64,000 nucleotides of DNA from JBLMXQ01 sp050257855 (GTDB lineage: Bacteria > Acidobacteriota > Vicinamibacteria > Vicinamibacterales > CAVVIG01), in the NCBI GenBank assembly GCA_050257855.1, contig JBLMXQ010000132.1:33993-97992 (forward strand), given 5' to 3'. Shown piece by piece: positions 28,211 through 39,072 of this stretch. Numbering within the stretch: the first letter of the stretch is position 1; each line of letters opens with the position of its first letter. The position numbers and the translations under genes were made by a program. A model generated the notes under the pieces. The model did not search any database. It was not told the origin of the DNA and was given only the letters and a program-made list of their open reading frames with translations.

Positions 28211-31200
28211 AACTGCTCACCCGGCTGCGCAGTCATCGGGCGCGGCGGCTGGCCGGCATCGGCCTTTCGATCGCGGCGGCGATTCTCGCCGCGGCCATCG
28301 TCAGCACGCTGACGATCGACCTCGGGCCCGGGCTGCGCGCGCTCGCCGAGCGCGAGGGCAGCCTCCGGCTCAAGCGTCCCATCCACATCGGCCGCCTCTC
28401 GATCCATCTCGCGCGCGGGCGCGTCATCGTCGAGGGCCTGACGATCGACGGGCTCGAGCCGACCGACCGCCCGTTCTTCACGGCCGGGCGTCTGTCCATC
28501 GGCCTGGACTGGTCGACGCTCCTGCACCGCGAGATCACGATTCAGTCGGTGGAGATGACCGACTGGCGCATGAACGTCGAGAAGTGGGAGGGCCGCCACA
28601 ATTTCCCGAAGTTCGGGAGCGACGAGCCCGAGCAGCCCGACAAGCCGAAGCTGATCAGGACGACGCTCAGGTACCTCCACGCGTACCGCGGCGAGTTCAT
28701 CTACGACGATCACGAGGCGCCCTGGAGCGTCGTCGCCCGCCACCTGGACATCACGATCACGAACCTGCCGACATACCACGGCGAGGCGACGTTCACCGGC
28801 GGGACGGTGAAGATTCAGGACCACCCGTCGATGTGGGCGAACATGCGCGCCCGGTTCCGCATCGACAAGAGCATCATTCATCTCGACCGGATCGATCTCC
28901 TGACCGACGGAGCATCGTCGGTGGCCGTGGGCGACGTCGACATCAGGCACTGGCCGGAGCAGACGTATCAGGTGCGGTCGCGCGTCCACTTCCCGCGCAT
29001 GCGCGAGCTGTTCTTCGAGCACGACACCTTCTCGCTGTACGGCGACGGCGACTTCGACGGCGTGTTTCACCTGTTCAAGGGCGGCCACGACCTGCACGGC
29101 ACGTTCGCCAGCACGCTCGCCGGCGTCAACGACTACCGGTTCCCCGCGCTGTACGGATCGCTCCGGTGGACGCCCCACGCCTTCACCGTGTGGGACGCCG
29201 GCTCGAAGTTCTTCGGCGGCGACGCGAAGTTCGCGTACTCGATGCAGCCGCTCGGCCAGAAGACGCGCGCGACGGCGCGCTTCGAGGCGAGCTACAGCGG
29301 CGTGGACCTCGCCGCCTTCTCGGACTTCCGGAAGTTTCCGGGCCTGCGGATGGCCGGTTCGGCCTCGGGACGGAACCTCCTCGAGTGGACGCTCGGCCGG
29401 TTCGCCGAGCACCGCGGGGACGGCCGCATCACGGTGGCGCCGCCCGCCGGCGCCGAGCCGATGGGGCCTGCGCTCGCCCCGGACGGCGTCGACAGCGCAG
29501 CGGACGGTCCCGGAGAGGATGATGGAGGGCGAGGCGTCAGCCGGGCGGAGGCGGGAGCGCCGTCCGGGCCGCCGCCGCTTCCGGCCCACGTGCCGGTGGC
29601 CGGCGACCTCACGTACGCGTATACCGGCGACGACATCGAGGTGGCGCCCAGCACGTTCGCGACCGGGAGCACGTACGTCGCCTTCCAGGGGAGCACCGCG
29701 TGGGGCGACCGCTCGCGGTTCACCTTCCACGTGACGAGCCGCGACTGGCAGGAAAGCGACGAGATCCTCGCCGCCATCCTCACCGATTTCGGCTCGCGGA
29801 CCGGCCCGGTGGCGTTCGCCGGCCGCGGCGAGTTCGACGGCGTGATGACCGGCCCGTTCCGCCGGCCGCGCGTCGAGGGGGAGTTCTCCGGCGACAACCT
29901 GCGCGCCTGGGACACCGCGTGGGGCGCCGGCCACGCGCACATCGTCGTGCAGAACAGCTACGTGGACGTGACCGGCGGCGTCGTCCGGCGCGCGGGATCG
30001 GAGATCCACGCCGACGGCCGCTTCTCGCTCGGCTATCCGCGATCGGACGGCGGCGAGGAGATCGACGCGCGGTTCCGCGTGTCGAAGCGCGATCTCGCCA
30101 GCCTGCGGCACGCGTTCAAGCTCGACGACTATCCTCTGGAGGGATTGCTGAGCGGCGAGTTCCACCTGTCGGGCGCGTACCAGCACCCGATCGGGTTTGG
30201 CGGGATGACGATTGACGACGGCGTGGCGTGGGGCGAGCCGTTCGAGACGGGCACGGCATCGCTGCGATTCGACGGCAAGGGCGTGCGGATCGACGGCGTG
30301 CAGCTCTCCAAGGCCGGCGGAAGCGTCACCGGCGCCGCCTTCATCGGCTGGGACGGCACGTACTCGTTCAACGCGGACGGGCGCCGCATTCCCGTCGAGA
30401 AGATCGCCAGCTTCGCCTACCCGCGCGCGCCGCTCACGGGCATCGCCGCCTTTTCGGCCGGCGGCAGCGGCACGTTCGACCAGCCGCGGTACGACGTCCG
30501 GTTCAGCGTCAACGACCTGTTCATCGCCGAGGAGGGCATCGGACAGGTGACGGCGACGATGCGGCTGCGCGGCAAGGAACTGAGCGGCGAGGTCGAGGCC
30601 GCGTCGCCGCGCCTCGCCGTCACCGGAACGGGCCGGATCTCGCTGACGCCGCAGTCCGACGCCGAGATGACGTTCCGGTTCCACGACAGCTCGCTCGATC
30701 CCTACGTGCGCCTGTTCGTGCCTAAGCTGTCGCCGTTCACCACGGCCGTCGCAACCGGGTCGATTCGCATCGTCGGCGAGCTGAGGAACCTCGACCATCT
30801 GCTCATCGACGGCACCGTCGACTCGCTCGACCTGCGCCTGTTCGACTACGCGCTCAAGAACGCCGCGCCGATTCACCTGGCGCTCGACGGGCACCGCGTC
30901 ACCCTCGGCGAGCTGCAGCTGGTCGGCGAGGACACGAAGCTCCAGCTCTCGGGATCGGTCGGCCTGCAGGATCGACGCATTGCCATGCAGGCGTCAGGGG
31001 AAGCGAACCTCGGGGTGCTGCAGGGGTTCTTCCGCAACGTCCGCGGGTCGGGCCATGCCGAGCTGACCGCGTCGGTCACCGGTGAGCTCTCCCAGCCGGT
31101 GTTCTCCGGCAGCGCCGTCATCACCAACGGGCGCATCCGTCACTTCTCGCTGCCGAACTCGCTGGACGCGGTCAACGGGACGATCAACTTCGACGCGCGC

Positions 31201-32331
31201 GGCATCCGGCTCGACGACGTGGCCGCGACGATGGGCGGCGGGAAGGTGCAGTTCGGCGGTCGGATCGGATTCGACGGGTTCATGCCGGGCGATCTCAACG
31301 TGACCGTTCGCGGCGAGGACATGCGCCTCCGCTATCCCGAGGGCGTGCACTCGGTCGTCGATGCCGATCTGTCGGTGCGCGGCAACTTCGCTGCCCCGAC
31401 GCTCGGCGGAACGGTGACCGTCAAGAGCGCGACCTGGAACCGGCGCATCGACCCGACGGCGAGCCTGTTCGATCTGGGCGGGCGGTCGTCGGGGGGCGAG
31501 GCGCTGACGGGCGAGCCGGCGCCGACGGTGCCGCTGCGCTTCGACCTGCGGATCCTCGTGCCGTCATCGCTGCGGATCGAGAACAACCTGGCGCGGCTCG
31601 TCGCCAGCGCCGACCTGCAGCTCCGCGGCACGTACGACAAGCCGGCGCTGTTCGGCCGCGCGGAGGTGGATCGGGGCGAGGTCACGTTCGAGGGCCGCCG
31701 CTACAGGGTGACCCGCGGAACGATCGATTTCACGAACCCGACGCGCATCGAGCCGTTCTTCGACGTCGAGGCCGAGACGAGCGTCCGCGTGCCGGGCCAG
31801 ACCTATCGCGTGACGGTCCGTGCCGCGGGGACGACCGACCGGCTGCAGCCGACGCTCGAGTCGGACCCTCCATTGCCCACGGCCGATGTGCTCGCGCTCC
31901 TCTTCAGCGATATCCGCCGCGATCAGCAGGGCGGCCTCGGCGATGTTGAGCTGCGGGCGCTGCAGAACCCGAACCAGCGCCAGGCCGACATCTTGACGAC
32001 CCGCGCGACGCAACTGCTCGCCAACCCCCTGTCCTCGGAGGTTGGCAAGGTGGTCGAGCAGACCTTCGGCGTCGACACCTTCCAGCTCACGCCGACGCTC
32101 ATCGATCCCTACAGCCTGCAGACGACACGCGTGAACCCGTCGGCGCGCGTGACCATCGGCAAGCGGATCTCCGACCGCGTGTACCTGACGTACTCGCGCA
32201 GCCTGAACTCGGTCGTCAACGACCAGATCATCCTGCTCGAGTACGACGCGAGCGACCGCCTCTCGTGGATCCTGTCGCAGAACGAGGACCAGACGTATGC
32301 GCTCGAGTTCCGCGTGAGGCACACGTTCTGA
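28207..32331 (+). CDS. tamB: TamB-like translocation and assembly protein
   Basis: Very long (1374 residues) inner-membrane-anchored periplasmic protein of the AsmA/TamB group, which bridges the envelope and helps move outer-membrane proteins or phospholipids. One N-terminal membrane helix (about 10-35, RLAGIGLSIAAAILAAAI). Then extended beta repeats with many GxxxLDG- and GxV-type strands, and the DUF490/TamB domain at the C-terminus (from about residue 1080; LLANPLSSEVGKVVEQTFGV and ending RVRHTF). A Gly/Ala/Pro-rich insert occurs near residues 415-460. GTG start overlaps the biotin-carrier stop. The barrel gene follows with a one-base overlap, the classical TamA-TamB pairing. Confidence 0.92.
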   Translation: MKLLTRLRSHRARRLAGIGLSIAAAILAAAIVSTLTIDLGPGLRALAEREGSLRLKRPIHIGRLSIHLARGRVIVEGLTIDGLEPTDRPFFTAGRLSIGLDWSTLLHREITIQSVEMTDWRMNVEKWEGRHNFPKFGSDEPEQPDKPKLIRTTLRYLHAYRGEFIYDDHEAPWSVVARHLDITITNLPTYHGEATFTGGTVKIQDHPSMWANMRARFRIDKSIIHLDRIDLLTDGASSVAVGDVDIRHWPEQTYQVRSRVHFPRMRELFFEHDTFSLYGDGDFDGVFHLFKGGHDLHGTFASTLAGVNDYRFPALYGSLRWTPHAFTVWDAGSKFFGGDAKFAYSMQPLGQKTRATARFEASYSGVDLAAFSDFRKFPGLRMAGSASGRNLLEWTLGRFAEHRGDGRITVAPPAGAEPMGPALAPDGVDSAADGPGEDDGGRGVSRAEAGAPSGPPPLPAHVPVAGDLTYAYTGDDIEVAPSTFATGSTYVAFQGSTAWGDRSRFTFHVTSRDWQESDEILAAILTDFGSRTGPVAFAGRGEFDGVMTGPFRRPRVEGEFSGDNLRAWDTAWGAGHAHIVVQNSYVDVTGGVVRRAGSEIHADGRFSLGYPRSDGGEEIDARFRVSKRDLASLRHAFKLDDYPLEGLLSGEFHLSGAYQHPIGFGGMTIDDGVAWGEPFETGTASLRFDGKGVRIDGVQLSKAGGSVTGAAFIGWDGTYSFNADGRRIPVEKIASFAYPRAPLTGIAAFSAGGSGTFDQPRYDVRFSVNDLFIAEEGIGQVTATMRLRGKELSGEVEAASPRLAVTGTGRISLTPQSDAEMTFRFHDSSLDPYVRLFVPKLSPFTTAVATGSIRIVGELRNLDHLLIDGTVDSLDLRLFDYALKNAAPIHLALDGHRVTLGELQLVGEDTKLQLSGSVGLQDRRIAMQASGEANLGVLQGFFRNVRGSGHAELTASVTGELSQPVFSGSAVITNGRIRHFSLPNSLDAVNGTINFDARGIRLDDVAATMGGGKVQFGGRIGFDGFMPGDLNVTVRGEDMRLRYPEGVHSVVDADLSVRGNFAAPTLGGTVTVKSATWNRRIDPTASLFDLGGRSSGGEALTGEPAPTVPLRFDLRILVPSSLRIENNLARLVASADLQLRGTYDKPALFGRAEVDRGEVTFEGRRYRVTRGTIDFTNPTRIEPFFDVEAETSVRVPGQTYRVTVRAAGTTDRLQPTLESDPPLPTADVLALLFSDIRRDQQGGLGDVELRALQNPNQRQADILTTRATQLLANPLSSEVGKVVEQTFGVDTFQLTPTLIDPYSLQTTRVNPSARVTIGKRISDRVYLTYSRSLNSVVNDQIILLEYDASDRLSWILSQNEDQTYALEFRVRHTF

Positions 32332-35306
32332 TGGACCGACGGGCAGGGCGGGCCGCAGGTCCGGCGGGGCGGGCGAGGCGGGCGGGACCGACGACGGCTT
32401 TGCGCGCCGGCGCGCTGGGCCTCGTGCTGATCGGCACCGTGCTGGCCGGCACGGGGCGTGCCGATGTCGCCGACTACCTCGGCAAGCCGGTCGGGTCGGT
32501 GCGCCTCGTCATCGAGGGACGCGCCACGACGGACGCCACGCTGACGAACGTGGTCGAGACGCCAACCGGCGCGCCGCTGTCGATGGCGGCGGTGCGCGAG
32601 ACGCTCTCGCATCTCTTCAGTCTCGGCCGGTTCGAGGACGTGCGCGTCGACGCCAGCCTCGACGCCGGCCGCGTCGCGCTCGTTTACGAGCTGAGCCCCA
32701 TCCACCAGGTCACGCGCATCGAGTTCGCCGGCACGGTCGACGCCGCGGGGGTCGACGAAGGACGACTCCGGGCGGCGGCCACCGGCCGCTACGGTCCCGC
32801 GCCGGCGCTCGGCCGCGCGGTGGACGTTGCGCGCGTCGTGGCCGACGCGCTGCACGAGCAGGGATACCTGCACGCCAGGGTGACGCCGCGCGCCGTGCTG
32901 CACCACGATCCCGATCGCGCCACGCTCGTGCTCCAGCTCGATGTCGGCAATCGGACGCACGTCGGATCGGTGAACATTGTCGGCGCGCCGGCGCTCGACC
33001 GGGCCGGGCTGCTCGACGCGCTCGGCCTCAAGCCGGGTGCGCCGTACCGGCGCGAGGCGGTCGATCTGCGGGTCGACCAGTACGTCGAGGGGCGCCGGCG
33101 CAAGGGGTACTACGAGACGCGGCTGATGCCGTCCGTGGTCCTCGCCGACGACGATCGCGTCGCCAACGTGACGCTGACGGTCGTGCCGGGGCCGCATGTT
33201 CGGGTCGTCTTCACCGGCGACGCGCTGCCGGCCAGCGTGCGCACCGATCTCGTGCCGGTGGAACGCGAAGGCTCGGCTGACGAAGACCTGCTGGAGGACT
33301 CGAGCAACCGCATCGAGGAGTATCTGCGGGCGCAGGGCTACCGCGACGCCGCCGCGCCGCACACCCGCTCGCAGAAGGACGACGAGCTGACGATCGCGTT
33401 CGACGTCAGGAAGGGACCGCTCTATCGCGTCCGGCAGGTGGAGATCTCGGGCAACGCGGCGCTGCCGCTGAGCACGTTCGCCGATCGCCTTCGGACGCGC
33501 ACCGGGCAGCCGTTCGCTTCGGCGTCGCTCGACGCCGACGTCTCCGCGATCGAAGGCATCTATCACCGCAGCGGCTTCGCTTCCGCGAGGGTCCAGGCGG
33601 CGGTCGACGCGCCGCGTGCGCCGGCCGGCGCGGCGGAGATCCTCGTGGACGTTCGGATCGCGGTCCGCGAAGGCGCGCGGACGCTGGTCGGCTCGGTTCG
33701 ACTCCAGGGGAATGCGTCGGTGCCGGCCGACACGCTGCGAAAGAGTCTCACGCTCCAGCCGGGACGTCCATTCTACGCGGCCGATCTCGCCGTCGATCGC
33801 GATGCCATCGAGCTCCAGTACGCGAACCTCGGGTATCCGAACGCGACCGTCACGGCCAATCCCGGCCTGAGCGCCGACGGCACGCGCGCCGACGTCGTGT
33901 TCGCGGTCCGGGAAGGGCCGCGGGTCTTCGTCGATCACGTGCTCATCATCGGTAACTTCCGCACGAGCCGGCAGACGATTCTCCGCGAGCTGCAGTTCAA
34001 GGCGGGCGATCCGCTCGGCCTCGCCGCCGTCAACGAGAGCCAGCGCCGGCTCGCCTCGCTCGGCCTGTTCCGCAGCGTCCGGATCGCCGAGCTCGCGCAC
34101 GGCGACGAATCGCACCGCGACGTGCTCGTGACGGTCGAGGAAGCGCCCGCCACGACGATCTCCTACGGCGGCGGGTTCGAAGTGCGCCCGATCATCGTGC
34201 AGGGGGCTGCCGGCACGGCGTCCACGCAGCTCGAATTCGCGCCGCGCGCCTCGTTCAGCATCGGCCGCGCGAACCTGTTCGGCAAGCGGCGATCGGTGAA
34301 TCTGTTCACGAGCGTCAGCCAGCTGCTCAACTCCACGACGGCGGGCGGTGGAGGCTTCACCGAATACCGCCTGCTCGGTACCTACCGCGAGCCGAGGCTG
34401 TTCGGCACACCGGCCGACGCCGTCCTGACCGCGACCATCGAGCAGCAGCTCCGATCCAGCTTCGACTTCTCGCGGCGCAGCCTCACGGGGGACGTCGCGC
34501 AGAAGCTGAGCCGCACCGTGAGCGTCAGCGGCGACTATCAGATCCAGCGGGTCCGCGTGTTCAACGAGGTCGTCAGCCCGTCGGACAAGCTGCTCATCGA
34601 CCGGCTGTTCCCTCAGGTACGCCTCTCCTCGTTCTCGGGATCGGTCATCCGCGACACGCGCGACGATCCGATCGATCCGACGCGCGGCAACTACGTCAGC
34701 GCCAACGGTCAGCTCGCCGGACGTGCCATCGGCTCGCAGGTGGGGTTCGCCAAGACGTTCATGACCGGCGAGCTGTTCCGCATGCTGCCCCATGCGCACG
34801 GAATCGTGTTCGCCGGCGACGCGCGTCTCGGGATGGCCGCGGGGTTCCCCCGGCCGGCGCTCGACTCGAACGGCAACCCGGTCCTCGGCGCCGACGGCCT
34901 GCCGCAGGCGGTCAAGGACCTGCCGCCGAGCGAACGGTTCTTCGCCGGCGGCGACACGACCGTCCGCGGGTTCGGCCTCGACGAGCTCGGAACGTCGGCG
35001 ACGATCGACCAGAACGGGTTCCCGATCGGCGGCAACGCGCTGGTCATCTTCAACGCCGAGCTCCGCGTGCCGGTTCGAGGCGGCCTCGGGGTCGTCGGCT
35101 TCTTCGACACCGGCAACGTGTTCACGAGCCCGGCCGACATCAACCTCGGCGAGCTGAGGAGCGCGGCTGGATTTGGATTCCGCTACAAGTCCCCGGTCGG
35201 TCCGATCCGGATCGATCTCGGGTTCAAGCTGCACCGTCTGGAAATCGTGCCGGGCCGGCGCGAGGCGCTGACGGCGCTGCACATCAGTCTGGGACAGGCG
35301 TTCTGA
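32331..35306 (+). CDS. Outer-membrane assembly factor, BamA/TamA family
   Basis: Outer-membrane beta-barrel of 991 residues. Signal peptide at about 22-45 (GALGLVLIGTVLAGTGRA), a series of about five to six POTRA domains (VTRIEFAGTVDAAG, THVGSVNIVGAP, VRQVEISGNAALP, VGSVRLQGNASVP, VDHVLIIGNFRTS) to about residue 610, then the 16-strand D15/surface-antigen barrel ending in phenylalanine (SLGQAF), the signal for BamA insertion. Linked to the TamB gene it may act as TamA. The number of POTRA domains is closer to BamA, and no other bamA is in view, so either role is possible. It is followed three bases later by the SurA-like gene. Confidence 0.92.
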   Translation: MDRRAGRAAGPAGRARRAGPTTALRAGALGLVLIGTVLAGTGRADVADYLGKPVGSVRLVIEGRATTDATLTNVVETPTGAPLSMAAVRETLSHLFSLGRFEDVRVDASLDAGRVALVYELSPIHQVTRIEFAGTVDAAGVDEGRLRAAATGRYGPAPALGRAVDVARVVADALHEQGYLHARVTPRAVLHHDPDRATLVLQLDVGNRTHVGSVNIVGAPALDRAGLLDALGLKPGAPYRREAVDLRVDQYVEGRRRKGYYETRLMPSVVLADDDRVANVTLTVVPGPHVRVVFTGDALPASVRTDLVPVEREGSADEDLLEDSSNRIEEYLRAQGYRDAAAPHTRSQKDDELTIAFDVRKGPLYRVRQVEISGNAALPLSTFADRLRTRTGQPFASASLDADVSAIEGIYHRSGFASARVQAAVDAPRAPAGAAEILVDVRIAVREGARTLVGSVRLQGNASVPADTLRKSLTLQPGRPFYAADLAVDRDAIELQYANLGYPNATVTANPGLSADGTRADVVFAVREGPRVFVDHVLIIGNFRTSRQTILRELQFKAGDPLGLAAVNESQRRLASLGLFRSVRIAELAHGDESHRDVLVTVEEAPATTISYGGGFEVRPIIVQGAAGTASTQLEFAPRASFSIGRANLFGKRRSVNLFTSVSQLLNSTTAGGGGFTEYRLLGTYREPRLFGTPADAVLTATIEQQLRSSFDFSRRSLTGDVAQKLSRTVSVSGDYQIQRVRVFNEVVSPSDKLLIDRLFPQVRLSSFSGSVIRDTRDDPIDPTRGNYVSANGQLAGRAIGSQVGFAKTFMTGELFRMLPHAHGIVFAGDARLGMAAGFPRPALDSNGNPVLGADGLPQAVKDLPPSERFFAGGDTTVRGFGLDELGTSATIDQNGFPIGGNALVIFNAELRVPVRGGLGVVGFFDTGNVFTSPADINLGELRSAAGFGFRYKSPVGPIRIDLGFKLHRLEIVPGRREALTALHISLGQAF

Positions 35307-35309
35307 GCG

Positions 35310-35996
35310 ATGAATCGGGTGATTGACGATCCGCGATCGGCGATCGGACCGGCGCGCCGGTCCCGATCGGGCCGTGCGCTGCCGCTGGTGCTGCTGCTCG
35401 CGGCCATGCTCGCGGCGCCTGTGCGCGCGGAAGTGATCGACCGCGTGCTGGCCGTCGTCGCGGGCGATTTGATCACGTTGACCGACGTGACCGCGGCGCG
35501 TGATCTCGGTTTCGTGCGGGTGGCTCCCGGCGCCGATCCGGTTGGCACGGTGCTGTCGGCGCTGATCGATCGCGCGCTCGTCCTGGCCGAAGTCGACCGG
35601 TACGCCCCTCCGGAGCCATCGGGCGACGCCGTCGATCGGGGCGTCGCCGCCGTGCGCAGCCGGTTCGCCACGCAGGAGGCGTTCGAGCGGGCGCTCGAGC
35701 GCTCCGGCATCGATCAGGGGCGCCTGCGCGGAATCGTACGGGAGAACCTCCGCATCGAGGCGTACGAGGACCAGCGTTTCACGGTTGCCGGGCCGACCGA
35801 CGAGGAAGCGGCGCAGTACTATCGCGAGCACGCCGCGCGATTCACGCGGGGCGGCGCGCTCACGCCGTACGCCGACGTGCGGGACGAAATCGTCGCGGCG
35901 GTCACGGCCGAGCGCCGCCGCGCGCTCGTCGACGACTGGATCGCCGGTCTCCGCCGCCGCGCCGACATCATCGATCTGTACCTGACCGGGCGATAG
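35310..35996 (+). CDS. Periplasmic SurA-N-like chaperone lacking a PPIase domain
   Basis: Exported protein of 228 residues. Hydrophobic signal sequence at about 25-43 (LPLVLLLAAMLAAPVRA), then EVIDRVLAVVAGDLITLTDV, which matches the start of SurA, and helices (LSALIDRALVLAEVDRY, AFERALERSGIDQGRLRGIV) like the SurA N-terminal chaperone domain. The parvulin peptidyl-prolyl isomerase domains of SurA are absent. It is the third gene of the tamB/barrel operon, so a role in escorting outer-membrane proteins is a reasonable inference. Confidence 0.85.
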   Translation: MNRVIDDPRSAIGPARRSRSGRALPLVLLLAAMLAAPVRAEVIDRVLAVVAGDLITLTDVTAARDLGFVRVAPGADPVGTVLSALIDRALVLAEVDRYAPPEPSGDAVDRGVAAVRSRFATQEAFERALERSGIDQGRLRGIVRENLRIEAYEDQRFTVAGPTDEEAAQYYREHAARFTRGGALTPYADVRDEIVAAVTAERRRALVDDWIAGLRRRADIIDLYLTGR

Positions 35997-36015
35997 CGAA
36001 TCCCGAACGCGGACT

Positions 36016-36804
36016 TCACCGTCCGATGACGAGGAACTGCACGATCTGCATCAGGTTGAAGCCCGAGTGGCTCACCATGGGCGCGACCGAGGATCGGCGG
36101 CGAAGGTAGACGATACCCCAGAACGCGCCGAGCGCACCGGTCGTGATTGCCGCGTCCACGCCCTGGATGAAGTGGCCGCCGCCGAACGCCACGCTCGTCA
36201 CGACCACGCCGACCGCGCCGCCGCCCAGCCAGTCCTCGAATCGATGCAGCAGAAACGCGCGCTCGAGCTCTTCGCGTACACCCCCTGCCACCACGACGAC
36301 CACCGAGAAGAGCGCGGCGTCGCGCGGCCGCCGGATCATCTCCTCCAGCGGATTCTGCGGGACCGTGTGCAACGCCGGCAGGTAGAGCTGGATGAGCGTG
36401 AGGATGCCGAGGCCGATTCCCAGCGCGACCACGATGAGCGGGAGTCCAAGGATCGCCTCGCCGCGCGCCGGGCGCCTGCCGAGGAAGACTTCGCGCGGGC
36501 TTTCGCCGTGAGCGCGGAGGAAGACGAGCACCAGCCCGAGCAGAAGCGCCGTGTCGGCCAGCGACAGGGTCACGACGTAGGCGACCGAGAGATCGCCCGC
36601 GGCGGTCAGCGGCCGCCACCCGAACGCCGCGAACGTGCCCGCGATGGCGAACTGCGTCGGGTAGTCGGAGCAGATGATGACTTCGAGCAGCGCGACGACG
36701 CGGCCGAGGAACGGCCGTCGCGCCTTCGGCTCCGTCGTGTCCGGGCCGGCAGGAGGCTCCTCGTCCTCCGAATCAGGCAACATCGTCGGACAAGGGTACT
36801 CCAA
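36016..36804 (-). CDS. CPBP family intramembrane metalloprotease
   Basis: Multi-pass membrane protein of 262 residues of the CAAX-protease/bacteriocin-processing (Abi/CPBP) family. The metal motifs are present: E178-E179 with R182 in GVREELERAF, H211 in FGGGHFIQG, and H246/N250 in SHSGFNL. About six to eight hydrophobic helices. In bacteria these proteins process peptides or act in immunity to their own bacteriocins; the substrate here is unknown. Convergent with the SurA-like gene; a lipoprotein gene lies 33 bases upstream in the same direction. Confidence 0.9.
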   Translation of the reverse strand: MEYPCPTMLPDSEDEEPPAGPDTTEPKARRPFLGRVVALLEVIICSDYPTQFAIAGTFAAFGWRPLTAAGDLSVAYVVTLSLADTALLLGLVLVFLRAHGESPREVFLGRRPARGEAILGLPLIVVALGIGLGILTLIQLYLPALHTVPQNPLEEMIRRPRDAALFSVVVVVAGGVREELERAFLLHRFEDWLGGGAVGVVVTSVAFGGGHFIQGVDAAITTGALGAFWGIVYLRRRSSVAPMVSHSGFNLMQIVQFLVIGR

Positions 36805-36837
36805 GCCGTGATTCGAGAGGATTCCGCTGCCTCTCGT

Positions 36838-37536
36838 CTATCCGATCCTGACCTTCAGCGGCGCGCGGAGCGCGAGCGTCAGCTGCGCGCCTCTGAGAAG
36901 CGTCACCTCGCGGCCTCGCGTCGACAGCACGACCGCCGTCCCGCCGCCGCCGCCGGCCATCGTGCCGATGAGCGCGCCTTTCTTGCCGCCCAGCAGACCG
37001 CCGACGATGGCGCCGCCGACCGCCGGCGCGCCGATTTCAAGCGCGTCCTTCTTCGTGGTGGCCGGCGCCGTGCGTCCGACCGCGGCGGTGTCGATCGTGT
37101 ACGACGCGCCGCCTGGCGGCGTCACCGCGTCGAAGCGGACCGCGATGTGCGCTCGGCCCTTCACCTTTCCGGACCGCAAGGCGCTCGTGACCACACCGGA
37201 GACCACGCTGCCCCGCGGCAGCACCACCTCGCCCTCGTATGACACCGCGTCGGCGAGGTGCGCCCGCACCGGTTCCTCGACACGGCTCGTGGCCGACCCG
37301 ACCGTCGTGTCGAGCACGATCGGAAGGTGCGTCCCGGCCGGGAGGATGATTTCGCGCGCGACCCGTTCCGCCGCCGGTTTCGCGGCCCTGGCGCCGGGGG
37401 CGGCCGAGGGCGTCGTGGAGGAGGCGGCCGCCGCGGTGTCGGCCGGTGGTGCCGCCGAACCATCGGGCGTCCGCCCACCGCACCCGTACGCGGAGAGGGC
37501 GGCGCTCAGGAGGACGATTGCAGAAGTGTGTCGCAT
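36838..37536 (-). CDS. Lipoprotein with a glycine-zipper-like segment
   Basis: Predicted lipoprotein of 232 residues. Signal peptide with lipobox SAYGC (C19), a Ser/Ala/Pro-rich linker (about 20-55), a beta-rich domain (about 60-165, IILPAGTHLPIVLDTTVG and LPRGSVVSGVVTSALRSG), then a glycine-rich hydrophobic segment (AVGGAIVGGLLGGKKGALIG) like a glycine zipper, and a short C-terminal strand region. The ATG at 37536 gives a standard signal peptide; the longer reading from 37650 crosses the divergent promoter region. Function unknown, likely envelope structure. Confidence 0.85.
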   Translation of the reverse strand: MRHTSAIVLLSAALSAYGCGGRTPDGSAAPPADTAAAASSTTPSAAPGARAAKPAAERVAREIILPAGTHLPIVLDTTVGSATSRVEEPVRAHLADAVSYEGEVVLPRGSVVSGVVTSALRSGKVKGRAHIAVRFDAVTPPGGASYTIDTAAVGRTAPATTKKDALEIGAPAVGGAIVGGLLGGKKGALIGTMAGGGGGTAVVLSTRGREVTLLRGAQLTLALRAPLKVRIG

Positions 37537-37643
37537 AATGGACCCCAGTTCGGGGTAGCAAGGACCTCGCCACCGCACGAGCTGTGTAAAAAAGACTTCC
37601 AGTTCAGCTTGCGTCAAGGTCGATCGAGGGTCAGAATGTAAAA

Positions 37644-39071
<1,428 letters not shown>

Positions 39072-39072
39072 C

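Noticed and set aside
32109..35831. 1240-codon open frame antisense to the outer-membrane barrel gene
   Set aside because: High GC leaves few stops; the translation is Arg/Asp/Val-rich without domains, while the opposite strand encodes a clear POTRA/D15 protein.
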